A stretch of 29,157 nucleotides of DNA from JAFGIG01 sp964397545 (GCA_964397545.1 CAYNIW010000026.1:1-29157), one strand, 5' to 3'. Positions 8,270 through 17,477 are shown, numbered from the stretch's first letter. Numbers and translations are program-made. The notes: a model not told the origin generated them from the sequence alone.

Positions 8270-8752
8270 TCACTTTTCGCAAACCGGATGATACCAGGTC
8301 AATCTCTCACCGCAAGAACCGCATCTCCAAATCTTTTCTTGTTCAAAAAGCCATTTATCCACTCCATAGCGTCTGATAAACTCAAGATTGGGTTTTATGT
8401 CTTTCTGATGAGGAAGTTTTTTCTCAAGTCCCAGGATTTTTTTGACGAGTCCTGTCAACTTATGTCTCCAGCAAGGATATTTTGAACAATCAAGACACGT
8501 GTCCAGTCCTGCCTTTTTAACCGCGCATTTTCTTATAAGACAATGAGAACAGCCGTCAAATATGTCGTCTGTTTTACAACCAAAACACCTTATCTTCGAC
8601 TTTTTCGTGTCAAAAGGCAGGGACTGAAACTCTTTGGGCATATCATTCCAATCCTTTTCCTCTCCGCTCTCAAGACTCTTTCTGAAAGCGTCGAGTATGT
8701 CGCACGCTCCGCAGTATAGACCGCAGTAAGAATCGTATTGGAATTCAGGCAT
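8270..8752 (-). CDS. DUF3795 cysteine-rich protein
   Basis: Cytoplasmic protein of 160 residues matching the DUF3795 pattern, which opens with YCGLYCGACD; here C10, C14 and C17. Fourteen cysteines are visible in all, including paired sites at RCFGC, HCLIRKC, TCLDC and a C-terminal RCGSCGERLTW that resembles a zinc ribbon knuckle. The arrangement suggests binding of zinc or an iron-sulfur cluster; the family has no established reaction that I know of. GGAGG six bases upstream supports the ATG at 8752. It follows the PQQ-like propeller gene by 39 bases and precedes the 151-residue gene by 36 bases, in one operon. Confidence 0.82.
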   Translation of the reverse strand: MPEFQYDSYCGLYCGACDILDAFRKSLESGEEKDWNDMPKEFQSLPFDTKKSKIRCFGCKTDDIFDGCSHCLIRKCAVKKAGLDTCLDCSKYPCWRHKLTGLVKKILGLEKKLPHQKDIKPNLEFIRRYGVDKWLFEQEKIWRCGSCGERLTWYHPVCEK

Positions 8753-8791
8753 AGTGAACCTCCATATTATTTGCCGGTTTTAGTCCAGCCT

Positions 8792-10264
8792 TTAATTCTC
8801 ACCTAAACAATAAAGATACCCGTCTCGTGAGCCTACGTAAACTCTTCTGTCCCAGACAACCGGTGTGGATTCAAAGCCGGATTCAAATCTGTCAAGGAGG
8901 GTAAAATTATTCTCTGAATTGTAAGCGTATAAAAATACACCGCCGTAGCATGCGACAATCAATCTGTCTGAAAAAAGAAGAGGCGTCGCTATGCCTCCTT
9001 CGACTCCGTCTTTGAACAAGAGAACGGGCGTGTCATAAAGATGAATTCCGTCAGGACCTGCAACTTTACCCTTTTCTGTGTCAATTTCGTCGTGTCTGAC
9101 TACATAGACATTGCCGTCTATGGCGACAAAAGCCGCAAGAGCAGGGTCTTCATTTTCCCTGTAATAATCGTTTACGGCGCATGAACCTATCACTCCTCCC
9201 TGCCAATCGCCAAACCTTCTGTTTTCTGTCGGAAAATACCATACAACGGAAGATTCGGGCTCTTTAGAAGGATCTAATTTTAATACCCCGCCTCTTCCCG
9301 ATATGTATTGTTTTTCTACTGTCACGAGAAGGCATGAATCATAGGTTACAACGGGCGATCCGTCGAGATCGGATCCTATGTAAAAATCCCACACTATATT
9401 GAGGCTTTTTATATCTATACCGAACACGTGCCCCGACCCTGCGGTGACATACAAAACATCTCCAATTCTCGAAACCGACGATTCAATGACGAGGTTGCCG
9501 CCGTGCCTTTCGATGTCTTTTTCGTCGAAAAGAAGAATTTCACCGATTAGTTGAGGCTGAAAAATTTCCTGCCTCATCTCGCCTTCGGAAGGGTCGGGAT
9601 TTAATACAGTAAAAATGCCGTTTTCGAGGCCTATATAAAATAGTTCTCCAATCAAAAGACCCGAACCGTCCGCGTCCCTGCTGTAGCTTCTCGTCTTTTT
9701 TATGTCAAACCTCCAGAGTTCTTCCCCAGTAAAAAAGGACACTGCTCTCAGGCTCGGAACAACTGGAGATCTCAGCGTGTTTCGGACTCCGAGCCTGCTC
9801 CCCTGGATTATAGCGACAGAAGATGCTGTGTCCTCAATCCAGGGCATGCAGACGGCAGTTCCTGTCCCTTTTATTATGTCGTCGAAACGATACTGCCAGA
9901 CTATTTCGCCGTTTTGAGCCTTTATTTTCTTTAGATTGTGATCGAAAGCTCCCTGGATGAGATACAGTTCTCCTGCGTGCTCTATCAGCAGAGGCTGGCC
10001 TGTCCATCCGCTTCCCGACCACCTCGTCTCTCCCTGCGAGCCTACAATCGTTGTCCCGGTTCCGAGCTTTGTCTTCCATATCACATCGAGTTTGTCGGGA
10101 GGGTTTTGACCGTAGTAATTTCTCATATCATTTCCGAGAAACGTCCTGGAAATAAGGACAACCGGACAGGTAAGCTCGCTCTTAACCTGATTTCCCGGGG
10201 CTGAAAAATCGAAAGGAAATAAAATTTTTTCCATCAAGTATAAAAACAACTGAGTCTTATACAT
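8792..10264 (-). CDS. PQQ-like beta-propeller repeat protein
   Basis: Protein of 490 residues built from repeats of the PQQ-binding-like propeller type. Typical strand-turn units are seen, such as KKIKAQNGEIVWQYRFDD, RAVSFFTGEELWRFDIK, FGIDIKSLNIVWDFYIG and the final RVYVGSRDGYLYCLG. These give the usual G-E/K-x-x-W beta-strand signature of BamB-like and quinoprotein propellers. No catalytic residues or haem motif of a quinoprotein dehydrogenase are apparent, so a binding or scaffolding role is more likely. The start at 10264 has AAGGAG nine bases upstream; an in-frame ATG ten codons later is an alternative. The N-terminus is hydrophobic but not a convincing signal peptide, so location is uncertain. 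It is the first gene of the minus-strand operon running to 6684. Confidence 0.82.
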   Translation of the reverse strand: MYKTQLFLYLMEKILFPFDFSAPGNQVKSELTCPVVLISRTFLGNDMRNYYGQNPPDKLDVIWKTKLGTGTTIVGSQGETRWSGSGWTGQPLLIEHAGELYLIQGAFDHNLKKIKAQNGEIVWQYRFDDIIKGTGTAVCMPWIEDTASSVAIIQGSRLGVRNTLRSPVVPSLRAVSFFTGEELWRFDIKKTRSYSRDADGSGLLIGELFYIGLENGIFTVLNPDPSEGEMRQEIFQPQLIGEILLFDEKDIERHGGNLVIESSVSRIGDVLYVTAGSGHVFGIDIKSLNIVWDFYIGSDLDGSPVVTYDSCLLVTVEKQYISGRGGVLKLDPSKEPESSVVWYFPTENRRFGDWQGGVIGSCAVNDYYRENEDPALAAFVAIDGNVYVVRHDEIDTEKGKVAGPDGIHLYDTPVLLFKDGVEGGIATPLLFSDRLIVACYGGVFLYAYNSENNFTLLDRFESGFESTPVVWDRRVYVGSRDGYLYCLGEN

Positions 10265-10345
10265 AAAAAGATGCTCCTTTTTAGCTCAGAACTTTTATGA
10301 TAACATTTAGTTTTTTCGGAATAAACCACTAATAAAAAGGCGGTT
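10265..10345. promoter_or_regulatory. Divergent intergenic region with a weak minus-strand promoter candidate
   Basis: This 81-base gap separates the divergent PQQ-like and flavin reductase-like genes, so it should hold start sites for both. For the minus strand, TATCAT with TTTATT 17 bases upstream is the best candidate; the -35 is poor. No good plus-strand pair was found. The Shine-Dalgarno sequences AAGGAG (minus) and AAAGGCGG (plus) are clear. Confidence 0.35.
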
Positions 10346-10870
10346 ATGGTGAAAAGAAAAGAAGTATCTCCCAAAGATTTCCTCACAAGACCTTTCGATA
10401 TCTGGCTGAACAGGTGGTTTCTCCTTTCCTGCGGAGACGAAAACAATTTCAACGTCATGACGGTCGCATGGGGAAGTTTCGGAGGCGTCTGGAATAAGCC
10501 TTTTGTTCAGATATTCGTCCGGCCCACGAGACATACATTCGGTTTCTGCAACGACTTTCCTCACTTTACTCTCTCTTCTTTTTCTGAAAAATACAAAAAA
10601 GACCTATCGGTTCTCGGCTCGAAATCAGGCAGGGACGGCGACAAAATTTCATTGACCGAACTCAATGTCGAAAAATCAAAAAAGGTAAAAGCTCCCTCTT
10701 TCAAGGAAGCCGATATTGTCCTGGAATGCAAAAAAATTTACTGGAACGACCTTCTTCCATCGAATTTTCTCGATAAATCCATAGATGAGTGCTACCCGGA
10801 AAAAGACTATCACAGGGTCTTCTTCGGCGAGATTCTTCATATAGAGGCGGGGGAAGATTTACTGAACTAA
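10346..10870 (+). CDS. Flavin reductase-like FMN-binding protein
   Basis: Predicted FMN-binding protein of 174 residues from the flavin reductase-like split-barrel family (DIM6/NTAB type). Evidence is the FNVMTVAWGSFGGVW segment near residues 35-49, which forms the flavin phosphate contact in this family, followed by PFVQIFVRPTRHTFGF near 52-67. The family includes NAD(P)H:flavin reductases and FMN-carrying proteins; the donor and partner cannot be read here. It is probably cytoplasmic with no signal peptide. AAAGGCGG precedes the ATG. It is a lone plus-strand gene between two minus-strand blocks, and its last 12 bases overlap the 3' end of the opposing cyclase gene. Confidence 0.87.
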   Translation: MVKRKEVSPKDFLTRPFDIWLNRWFLLSCGDENNFNVMTVAWGSFGGVWNKPFVQIFVRPTRHTFGFCNDFPHFTLSSFSEKYKKDLSVLGSKSGRDGDKISLTELNVEKSKKVKAPSFKEADIVLECKKIYWNDLLPSNFLDKSIDECYPEKDYHRVFFGEILHIEAGEDLLN

Positions 10871-13800
10871 ATTATTTTCAAAAAATCTTTTTCTGGAGAA
10901 TTCGGCTCTTTTTTCATTTTTCATATTAACGTATTCTCTCACTGATTTGTCCAAATACTGAGATGCTTTTAGGCTGTCTTTAACCTTGAAAAGAAGAGCC
11001 AGTTCAAGATAAATTTTTGCCAGTTTCTTTATATCTCGTATCTTCGCGGTTCTTTTTCTCGCCTCGGAGAGATGAAAGAGAGAACTTTCAAAATCCTGTG
11101 AAAGCCTTCGAACTCTTCCCAAAAAGAAAAGATATTCTGTTTTAACGGTTTCCAGCTCTGACCCACCGATAATCTCTGAGACCCTTTCGAGGTGTTCCTC
11201 CGCCTCTTGCAGTTTAACAGGGTCTAAAACTTTATTTTCAAAGACATACTCGTTCACAATATAATCCGCTTTTTTCATAAAATATGAGGCCAAAGACTCT
11301 TCATCCTTGCATTTGTCCCGTGTTAAATCCGCGTATTCATCGTAGATTCGAGACCTTGCGATCTTTCCGGTTTCATGCAAAATGTCCCTTATACTTACAT
11401 ATGTGTCGAGCAGTCTGTCTGAAAGGTCATGCTTCCTGCAAATTCTAACATTTTTTTTCAGCAATTTAAGGGCTTCTTTGTATTGCATTTTTTCTAAGTT
11501 CAGATCTGCGAGATTTTCAAGAACGGAGACCATTCTTATAGGATCTTTCGACATGTTCAGATATTTCAAGGTCTCAGTGTAGTATTTAACTGCGTTTTCT
11601 ATGTCGCATTTTTTGTTGAAAATGTTGCCGAGGTTTTCGTATATCCTCGCCATCGCGGATTTATCGCCGAGTTCTTCGGCATATATGAGTGCTTTTTCAG
11701 TGTTTTGAAGGGCTTTCCTGAAAAGTCTTTTGTTGTTGTATGTGTTGCCTATGTTTATATAAAGAAACATAGTGATTTTCACAAAATCCATCTCAAGAGA
11801 AATTTTCAGGGCTTCACTGAACTTTTCCAGCGCTTTGTCGGTTTCGTTCATGTCGTTATGAGCGCATCCTATATTCAGAAAAGAAAGGCATATCCCTCTG
11901 CTGTCGCCTATTTCTCTGGCGATATCCTGGGCTTTTCTATAGTATTCCATCGCCTTAGTGGGTTCTGATTTGAAATTATAAATATATCCAATATTCGACA
12001 GAGAAGATTCCATCGTGAATTTATCGCCTGTAAGTTCCGCTGACTCGATAGATTTTTCATACATTTTCATCGCATTTTCTAAATCTAAAATCACTGTCAG
12101 AGCCATGGCTTTTTCTCTGTAGAGAATGACTTGGATTTTTTTGTCGTCAAAGAGTTTTTTTGATTTAACGTAAATTTCCTCAGCCTTCAAAACTTCATCA
12201 AGGGCTTCTTTATACATAAAAAGGTCTCTGAGGGCAGTGCTTCTTGCCAGGAGATTGAAAATTTTTTCTCTGAGAATCTCCCGTGAATTTCCCGTGAGAT
12301 GAGCGAAAGAATCTTCGAGCGCTATGAGACTCTTTCTGAATTCGCCTTCTCCTTCTGCGAGCCTCGCCTTAAATCTCGATATTTTGGATTTCATGACAGG
12401 TTTGTCTATTTCGAGGCTTTCCAGAAGGGAAGTCTTTTCAAGGCTTTCTTTGAATTTTCCGGTTCTCAAATATAGTTCGGCGAGTTCTTCGAGAACTACA
12501 GCCTCTTTCGCTTTAGACCCGAGGTGCTCACTTGATATGAAATGAGCTCTTTCGAGGTTTTGTGCGGCTTCTTCGTTTAAATACTCCCCGGCGGATTTCA
12601 GTCCGGCTTCGAGTCTGTATTTATATGCTTTCCTCCAGTTCTCAGCGGCATCGTAATGACGGGCAAGAGAAGAGAGTGTTTCTCTCGATTTTATATCAGA
12701 GTGTTTTTCTATAGCCCATGCTATTGCCGAATGTATCTCTCTCCGCTTTTGGGCTATGATTGACTGATAGATTACATCTTTGAAAAGGGCGTGTGAAAAA
12801 TTATATTCGAGCTCTTTTCTGTCATTTTGGCTTAAAAGTCCCGTCTGAACAGCGGCGCTGAGTTTCTGTTCGGTTTTTTCCTTCATCACTTCGTCTAAAA
12901 ATCCTGCTGAAAATTCCATACCGATAGCGCTCGCCGCTTTTAGGCTTTCCCTTATTTTTTCGCTCAGACCGTCTATTCTCGCCGTTACAATTGAAAAAAT
13001 GCTTTCGGGGAGGTCTTTTTGTCTATATGCAGAGTCGGCTTTCCATTCTTTTGGGGTTTCGAATATCAGTTTTTTGTCAATCATATAGGACAGCATCTGT
13101 TCGGCATAGAACGGATTTTTTTCCGACTTTGAAACAAGGTCTTGGAACACATTTTTTTCAAGCATTTTTTTTCCTAAAATTTTCCTGACAAAAATTTCAA
13201 AATCATCCTGTCCGAGAGGTTCGAGGGTTATTTCGGTTGTGTCAATACCTCTGCCAAAAGACGAGTTAAAGACAGATTTCCTTGAAGAGAGAATAAAACA
13301 GTCTTTATCCTTGGAATAGAGCATCAGCGATTTTAGGAGAAATTCAATAACTTCGATGTCTTCAGGCCCGGCCCACTGCAGATTGTCGGCTATAAGGCAA
13401 AAACGTTTGCCTGCCGATTTCAGCAATACAAGTAAAGACTCTATGAGATTCCTTTTCTTAAGTTCCGGGTCGAGCTTTGAAAATCTTTCGTCGTGATATT
13501 CGACTCCCAAGAGCATATCTGCTATAACACCCGCCTTGCTTATCTTTCTCAAGGTTTTCTTTTCCCTTAAAACCCTTTTTATCTTGGAAAGTTTCCTCTC
13601 GCTTGAATCTCCATCTTTTATCGAACATATCTCCTCTACGAGGGAGGAAAAGAGGTCGAAAGCAGGTCTGTTTTCATCCGCTTTTGTCTTGAGGACTAAA
13701 ATCCCTTTTTGCCCGGCAAATTTTGAAACCTCTTCGAGAAGTCTTGTTTTTCCTATCCCGGGCTGGCCGGTGACGAGGACGACGGATCTCCCTTTTATGA

Positions 13801-15007
13801 TTTTATCTTTAACTATCCTGAGTTCCTTTTCCCTTCCCACAAAAAGGCGGCGGGAAGCCGAATCAAACTTAAACCCGCGGGGTTTGTATCTTTTCAGCAT
13901 GTCTTTTTTACCTTTTACGGACACGGATTTCATTCTGACATAATCTATTTTGTTTTTAGTCATTCTATAGACATCTTCCGTGACTGCCGTCTCGCCCTTT
14001 GAGAGTCCGTCGAGAATTCTCGCTGTTGTGTTGACAACATCGCCTATAACGGAATATTTTCTTCTCTTTTTATCGCCTATCATGCCGGCGAAGACATAAC
14101 CGGCTCCGGCGCTCGCGGATATTTTCACGCCTTTAGTTGAAGAAGCATTGCCGGTGACATCAAGAGCGAATTCGACCGCCCTCTGACATTCGTCTCCGAA
14201 AGCCACGGGAGCCCCGAAAAGGATAAGTAATTTACTGCCTTCGGTCACTGCATTGTCCGTATCGTTTATTGAGCCTCTGTGCTTATGGACGGATTCAATG
14301 ATTTTAATGCAAGTTGAATTGAGGCTCTCTAAATCAGGATTCTCTTCGTCGTAACCTTCAATTCTGAGAAAAACACAGGCAACAGACCTGAATTCGCCGT
14401 AGGATTCCTTTCTCGGAATTTTCTCGCTGAATTCCGGCAGAAAAGCTTTTTTTTCTCTTTTCCTGAGAGTTGAAGAAACATCACGTGTTTTTTCCCTGTC
14501 CATTTTCACGGCGCTTTCAACTGTGACGACCTCTCCCTTGACAGTCTTTTTCTCATGTTGCGCGATTTTCTTTAAAATGCCGCCTGTGAGGAAAAACAGC
14601 AGTTTTTCCGGTGTTCCGAGAATGAGTTCGTTCCATGAACCTTTTGACAATATTATTCTCATTGAAAGAGAAAATCTACCGGCGGAAGTTTCTATGTCTG
14701 AAAAATACTTTATCCTTTGCGCCATCTCGGCGGCGCATTTTTTTGCGGATCCAAATTTCTTGAATTTAATGAAAAGGGCGTCTCCGATGAATTCGACTAC
14801 ATCTCCGCCGTATTTTCTGACAACTGAAAGCTGACTTTCGAAACATCTGTCAATGATTTGAGTTAATTCGCCGGTTCCGAGGATTCCCCTTTCGGCAAAC
14901 TCTTCGCTCATTTTGGTAAAACCTATCAGGTCGGCGTAGAGAAGCGCTCCATTTCTTTTCTTCAGCGTGAAAGATAAGTCAATTTCGGAAGGCAAAAAAG
15001 GGTTCAT
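10859..15007 (-). CDS. Tandem class III cyclase - AAA ATPase - TPR protein (soluble adenylyl cyclase-like)
   Basis: Large predicted cytoplasmic signalling protein, 1382 residues. Cyclase domain 1 (about 18-170) keeps both metal Asp residues, D26 in YADLIGF and D76 in EFIGDALF, but lacks the Asn/Arg pair. Cyclase domain 2 (about 205-375) lacks the Asp residues (LRIEGYD, EGSKLLILFG) but has N326 and R330 in GDVVNTTAR. Together they could form one composite active site, as in mammalian adenylyl cyclases. Then come FVGRE and Walker A GQPGIGKT at 414-421, a Walker B-like LIADNLQW, and from roughly 800 onward many TPR-type helix pairs. Domain order matches human soluble adenylyl cyclase. Product (cAMP or cGMP) is not proven. 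The start at 15007 lacks a Shine-Dalgarno; the gene begins 31 bases after the helicase-nuclease gene and may be co-transcribed. Confidence 0.9.
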   Translation of the reverse strand: MNPFLPSEIDLSFTLKKRNGALLYADLIGFTKMSEEFAERGILGTGELTQIIDRCFESQLSVVRKYGGDVVEFIGDALFIKFKKFGSAKKCAAEMAQRIKYFSDIETSAGRFSLSMRIILSKGSWNELILGTPEKLLFFLTGGILKKIAQHEKKTVKGEVVTVESAVKMDREKTRDVSSTLRKREKKAFLPEFSEKIPRKESYGEFRSVACVFLRIEGYDEENPDLESLNSTCIKIIESVHKHRGSINDTDNAVTEGSKLLILFGAPVAFGDECQRAVEFALDVTGNASSTKGVKISASAGAGYVFAGMIGDKKRRKYSVIGDVVNTTARILDGLSKGETAVTEDVYRMTKNKIDYVRMKSVSVKGKKDMLKRYKPRGFKFDSASRRLFVGREKELRIVKDKIIKGRSVVLVTGQPGIGKTRLLEEVSKFAGQKGILVLKTKADENRPAFDLFSSLVEEICSIKDGDSSERKLSKIKRVLREKKTLRKISKAGVIADMLLGVEYHDERFSKLDPELKKRNLIESLLVLLKSAGKRFCLIADNLQWAGPEDIEVIEFLLKSLMLYSKDKDCFILSSRKSVFNSSFGRGIDTTEITLEPLGQDDFEIFVRKILGKKMLEKNVFQDLVSKSEKNPFYAEQMLSYMIDKKLIFETPKEWKADSAYRQKDLPESIFSIVTARIDGLSEKIRESLKAASAIGMEFSAGFLDEVMKEKTEQKLSAAVQTGLLSQNDRKELEYNFSHALFKDVIYQSIIAQKRREIHSAIAWAIEKHSDIKSRETLSSLARHYDAAENWRKAYKYRLEAGLKSAGEYLNEEAAQNLERAHFISSEHLGSKAKEAVVLEELAELYLRTGKFKESLEKTSLLESLEIDKPVMKSKISRFKARLAEGEGEFRKSLIALEDSFAHLTGNSREILREKIFNLLARSTALRDLFMYKEALDEVLKAEEIYVKSKKLFDDKKIQVILYREKAMALTVILDLENAMKMYEKSIESAELTGDKFTMESSLSNIGYIYNFKSEPTKAMEYYRKAQDIAREIGDSRGICLSFLNIGCAHNDMNETDKALEKFSEALKISLEMDFVKITMFLYINIGNTYNNKRLFRKALQNTEKALIYAEELGDKSAMARIYENLGNIFNKKCDIENAVKYYTETLKYLNMSKDPIRMVSVLENLADLNLEKMQYKEALKLLKKNVRICRKHDLSDRLLDTYVSIRDILHETGKIARSRIYDEYADLTRDKCKDEESLASYFMKKADYIVNEYVFENKVLDPVKLQEAEEHLERVSEIIGGSELETVKTEYLFFLGRVRRLSQDFESSLFHLSEARKRTAKIRDIKKLAKIYLELALLFKVKDSLKASQYLDKSVREYVNMKNEKRAEFSRKRFFENNLVQ

Positions 15008-15038
15008 AAATGAATGATAGCATATTTTAGGTTCTTTT

Positions 15039-17366
15039 TTAGCCTCTTTCCCAGAATTCTAAAAGCGCTTTCTCAAGGGCCTCAAAGGTCACAGCTATTT
15101 TGTGATGCGACCATTCAGGCGGGAAAAGAGAAAGGTATCTCTCCTGCGAAAACCTCTGATCGACGAGAATTATTACGCCTCTATCTTTTTCCGTCCTAAT
15201 AACCCTCCCAGCCGCCTGAAGGACTTTGTTCATACCCGGATACATGTAGGCAAACTCAAAACCTGCTTCGAGTTTTGCCTCGAAATACTCTCTAATAATA
15301 TCAAGTTCAAAACATATTTTAGGCAGTCCGACGCCGACTATGACGGCTCCGGAGAGTTTTTCTCCCTCAAGATCAATCCCCTCCGAGAATACACCCCCCA
15401 TCACGGCAAAACCCATGATTCCTTTCTTTCCGGTTTTTGTGAAAGATTTTAAAAATTTAATTTTTTGCGTCTCTGCCATCTGAGGCTTTTGAAAGACAGT
15501 TTTTGTTTCAGGGTATTCTCTCTCGAAAAGAGTAAGAGCTTTTTCCAAATAGGCGTAAGAGGGGAAAAAGGCGATATAATTGCCTTTTTTTGAGAGAGAA
15601 AGAGAGTTTAATACAGAGCAGACGCCTTTGAGGCTGAAATCTCTCGACGCGTATTTTGTGGATAAAAAAGGGGCTATTATCACTTCAAGATTTTTCTTTG
15701 GAAAAGGCGACTCGAGTTCGAGTATGACAGAGTTTATGTCCCCTCCGAGGACATCTCTGTAATACTCGACAGGCTCAAGGGTCGCAGAGAAGAAAACCGC
15801 CGATTTTCCTTTTTTCAGAACATTTCTTATATTCTCAGACGGGTCAAGGCAAAACTGTTTTAAGACTATGTCGTTACCTTCGTGTTTTATATAGGTCACA
15901 TAGTTTTTACCGTAGTATTCAGTGATTTTAAGATAAAGACCGGCCAAAAAAAACAGATCCAAAACTTTTTCGTGTTTCTTTTTTCCGTAATTTCTTTCGA
16001 GCCAGAATCCGCAGGCGTCGGCAAAGGCGCCTAAAAGTTCGATTATCTCCTCTATAGGCTCTTTCTGGACCCAAAACCCTTCCTCGGGCAGTTTATTTTT
16101 GAGCTCTAAAAATAAATCTTCTATGGCTTCTACGCATCCTTCGAGTATCTCATCGTCTAAAAAATATTTTACATCAGTGAAAAAAGAGAGTTTAAGCTGA
16201 GCCGAAAACATATCCCTCGCTCTGTCCGGCAGGTTGTGCGCTTCGTCAACAAGAAAAATATATTCGCCTGTGCCTTCAGTGAAATATCTTCTCAAAAATA
16301 CCTGAGGGTCAAAAAGATAATTGTAATCGCAGACGACGAAATCGCAGTAATTTGAAACATCGAGAGAAAACTCAAAAGGACATATTTCGTGTTTTTCCGC
16401 GTATTCACTTATTTTTTTTTCGTCAAGCAGGTCCTCATTTTCAAGGACGTCCAATACTGCTTCCCTAACCTTTCCGTAATAACCTTTGGCGTAAGGGCAG
16501 TGTTCAGTGTCGCAGACTTCAAAACCCATAAAACATATCCTGCTCTTTGCCGTTATCACAACCGACTTGATGTCAACGCCCCTGTCCCTGAAAAGGTTAA
16601 GAGTTTTTCGGACTATTTCCTTGGTAGTGTTTTTGGCGGTCAGGTAAAATATTTTCTCGGTCATATTTTCTTCGAGCGCTTTTACGGCGCCGAATACAGC
16701 GGCGGCTGTTTTGCCTATACCCGTCGGCGCCCTCACATAAAGCGTCTTTGATGCCTGCGCGGCTTCAATAATGCATTTTGAAAAATTCTCCTGCCCTTTC
16801 CTGAAAGACCCATGAGGGAAAGAAACATCTCTCAGAGAATCGTCTCTGGCTTTTCTTCTTTTCTCGCCGAAGACGATCCACCTGTAGTATTTAGAAAACG
16901 TCTCCAAGAAAAAATTCTCGAGTTCGTCTCTTGAAAAGAAATGCTCCTCTTGCGTGATTTCACCTTTTTCTCCAATGTAGGTGAGTACGATTTTCATTTT
17001 TTCTTCGCCGTGAATTTTAGAGAAGATAAAAGCGTAGCATTTAGCCTGAGCCATGTGCCTTTCCAGTGACCCTTCTTCTCTTTCTGATACCTTTACATCC
17101 CCGGTTTTTATCTCCTCGATGACGGCAGTCCCGGATTCTCTGTAAATTCCGTCCGGTTTGCCTCTTATCGTGAATGTCCTTCCCTCATAGTAAAAATCGC
17201 ACTGCAGTAAAACCTCCGCTTCAAAGCCGTCCTTACCCGAGAGGGTCTTTTGGCGTTCTCTGTGGAGGGCGACTCCCCTGACGGCTTTTTTTCTGCTTCT
17301 GAAACCGGATTCGAGATCTTTTTCGCAATATACGAAATCGACAAGTTCCCCGACGGACAAAATCAA
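15039..17366 (-). CDS. XPD/DinG-family iron-sulfur helicase with N-terminal PD-(D/E)XK nuclease
   Basis: Predicted 5'-3' DNA helicase-nuclease, 775 residues. The N-terminal domain (1-170) has the Cas4/RecB-type nuclease pattern: H35, D72 in GKPDGIY, E85-x-K87 in EEIKT, and Q107-x3-Y111. The helicase part has Walker A APTGIGKT at 213-220 and DEAH at 374-377. Four cysteines, C278, C285, C290 and C329, are placed as in the XPD 4Fe-4S domain. Near the end, QAAGRVIRTEKDRGV matches helicase motif VI. All key residues are present, so both activities are plausible, probably in DNA repair. This fusion is known in bacteria, unlike DinG forms with a DEDD exonuclease. The start is TTG at 17366 with AGAGG eight bases upstream. 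It is divergent from the aminotransferase gene. Confidence 0.9.
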   Translation of the reverse strand: MILSVGELVDFVYCEKDLESGFRSRKKAVRGVALHRERQKTLSGKDGFEAEVLLQCDFYYEGRTFTIRGKPDGIYRESGTAVIEEIKTGDVKVSEREEGSLERHMAQAKCYAFIFSKIHGEEKMKIVLTYIGEKGEITQEEHFFSRDELENFFLETFSKYYRWIVFGEKRRKARDDSLRDVSFPHGSFRKGQENFSKCIIEAAQASKTLYVRAPTGIGKTAAAVFGAVKALEENMTEKIFYLTAKNTTKEIVRKTLNLFRDRGVDIKSVVITAKSRICFMGFEVCDTEHCPYAKGYYGKVREAVLDVLENEDLLDEKKISEYAEKHEICPFEFSLDVSNYCDFVVCDYNYLFDPQVFLRRYFTEGTGEYIFLVDEAHNLPDRARDMFSAQLKLSFFTDVKYFLDDEILEGCVEAIEDLFLELKNKLPEEGFWVQKEPIEEIIELLGAFADACGFWLERNYGKKKHEKVLDLFFLAGLYLKITEYYGKNYVTYIKHEGNDIVLKQFCLDPSENIRNVLKKGKSAVFFSATLEPVEYYRDVLGGDINSVILELESPFPKKNLEVIIAPFLSTKYASRDFSLKGVCSVLNSLSLSKKGNYIAFFPSYAYLEKALTLFEREYPETKTVFQKPQMAETQKIKFLKSFTKTGKKGIMGFAVMGGVFSEGIDLEGEKLSGAVIVGVGLPKICFELDIIREYFEAKLEAGFEFAYMYPGMNKVLQAAGRVIRTEKDRGVIILVDQRFSQERYLSLFPPEWSHHKIAVTFEALEKALLEFWERG

Positions 17367-17421
17367 TTATTTTTCCTCTCTTTTTTCTTTTCAATTCTAT
17401 CAGCATTATGAAAAAATAAAA

Positions 17422-17451
17422 TTGTTTTAAGACGTCTTGATAAAATATAAT
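17422..17451 (+). promoter_or_regulatory. Promoter of the aminotransferase-gpmA operon
   Basis: TTGTTT at 17422-17427 and a perfect TATAAT at 17446-17451 are 18 bases apart, 26 bases before the ATG at 17478. This places the likely transcript start near 17458 with a very short leader containing AAAGGAG. Confidence 0.6.
17429..17438. promoter_or_regulatory. Perfect 10-base palindrome in promoter spacer, possible operator
   Basis: AAGACGTCTT is a perfect inverted repeat placed between the -35 and -10 boxes of the aminotransferase promoter, in the 111-base divergent gap shared with the helicase-nuclease gene. Position and symmetry are suggestive of a regulator site, but a 10-base palindrome can arise by chance. 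Confidence 0.3.
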
Positions 17452-17477
17452 AATCTTTTCCAAAAAAAGGAGTCGCC

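Noticed and set aside
8792..10264. Quinoprotein dehydrogenase
   Set aside because: Repeats match the propeller type, but no catalytic or haem-binding motif and no clear signal peptide were seen.
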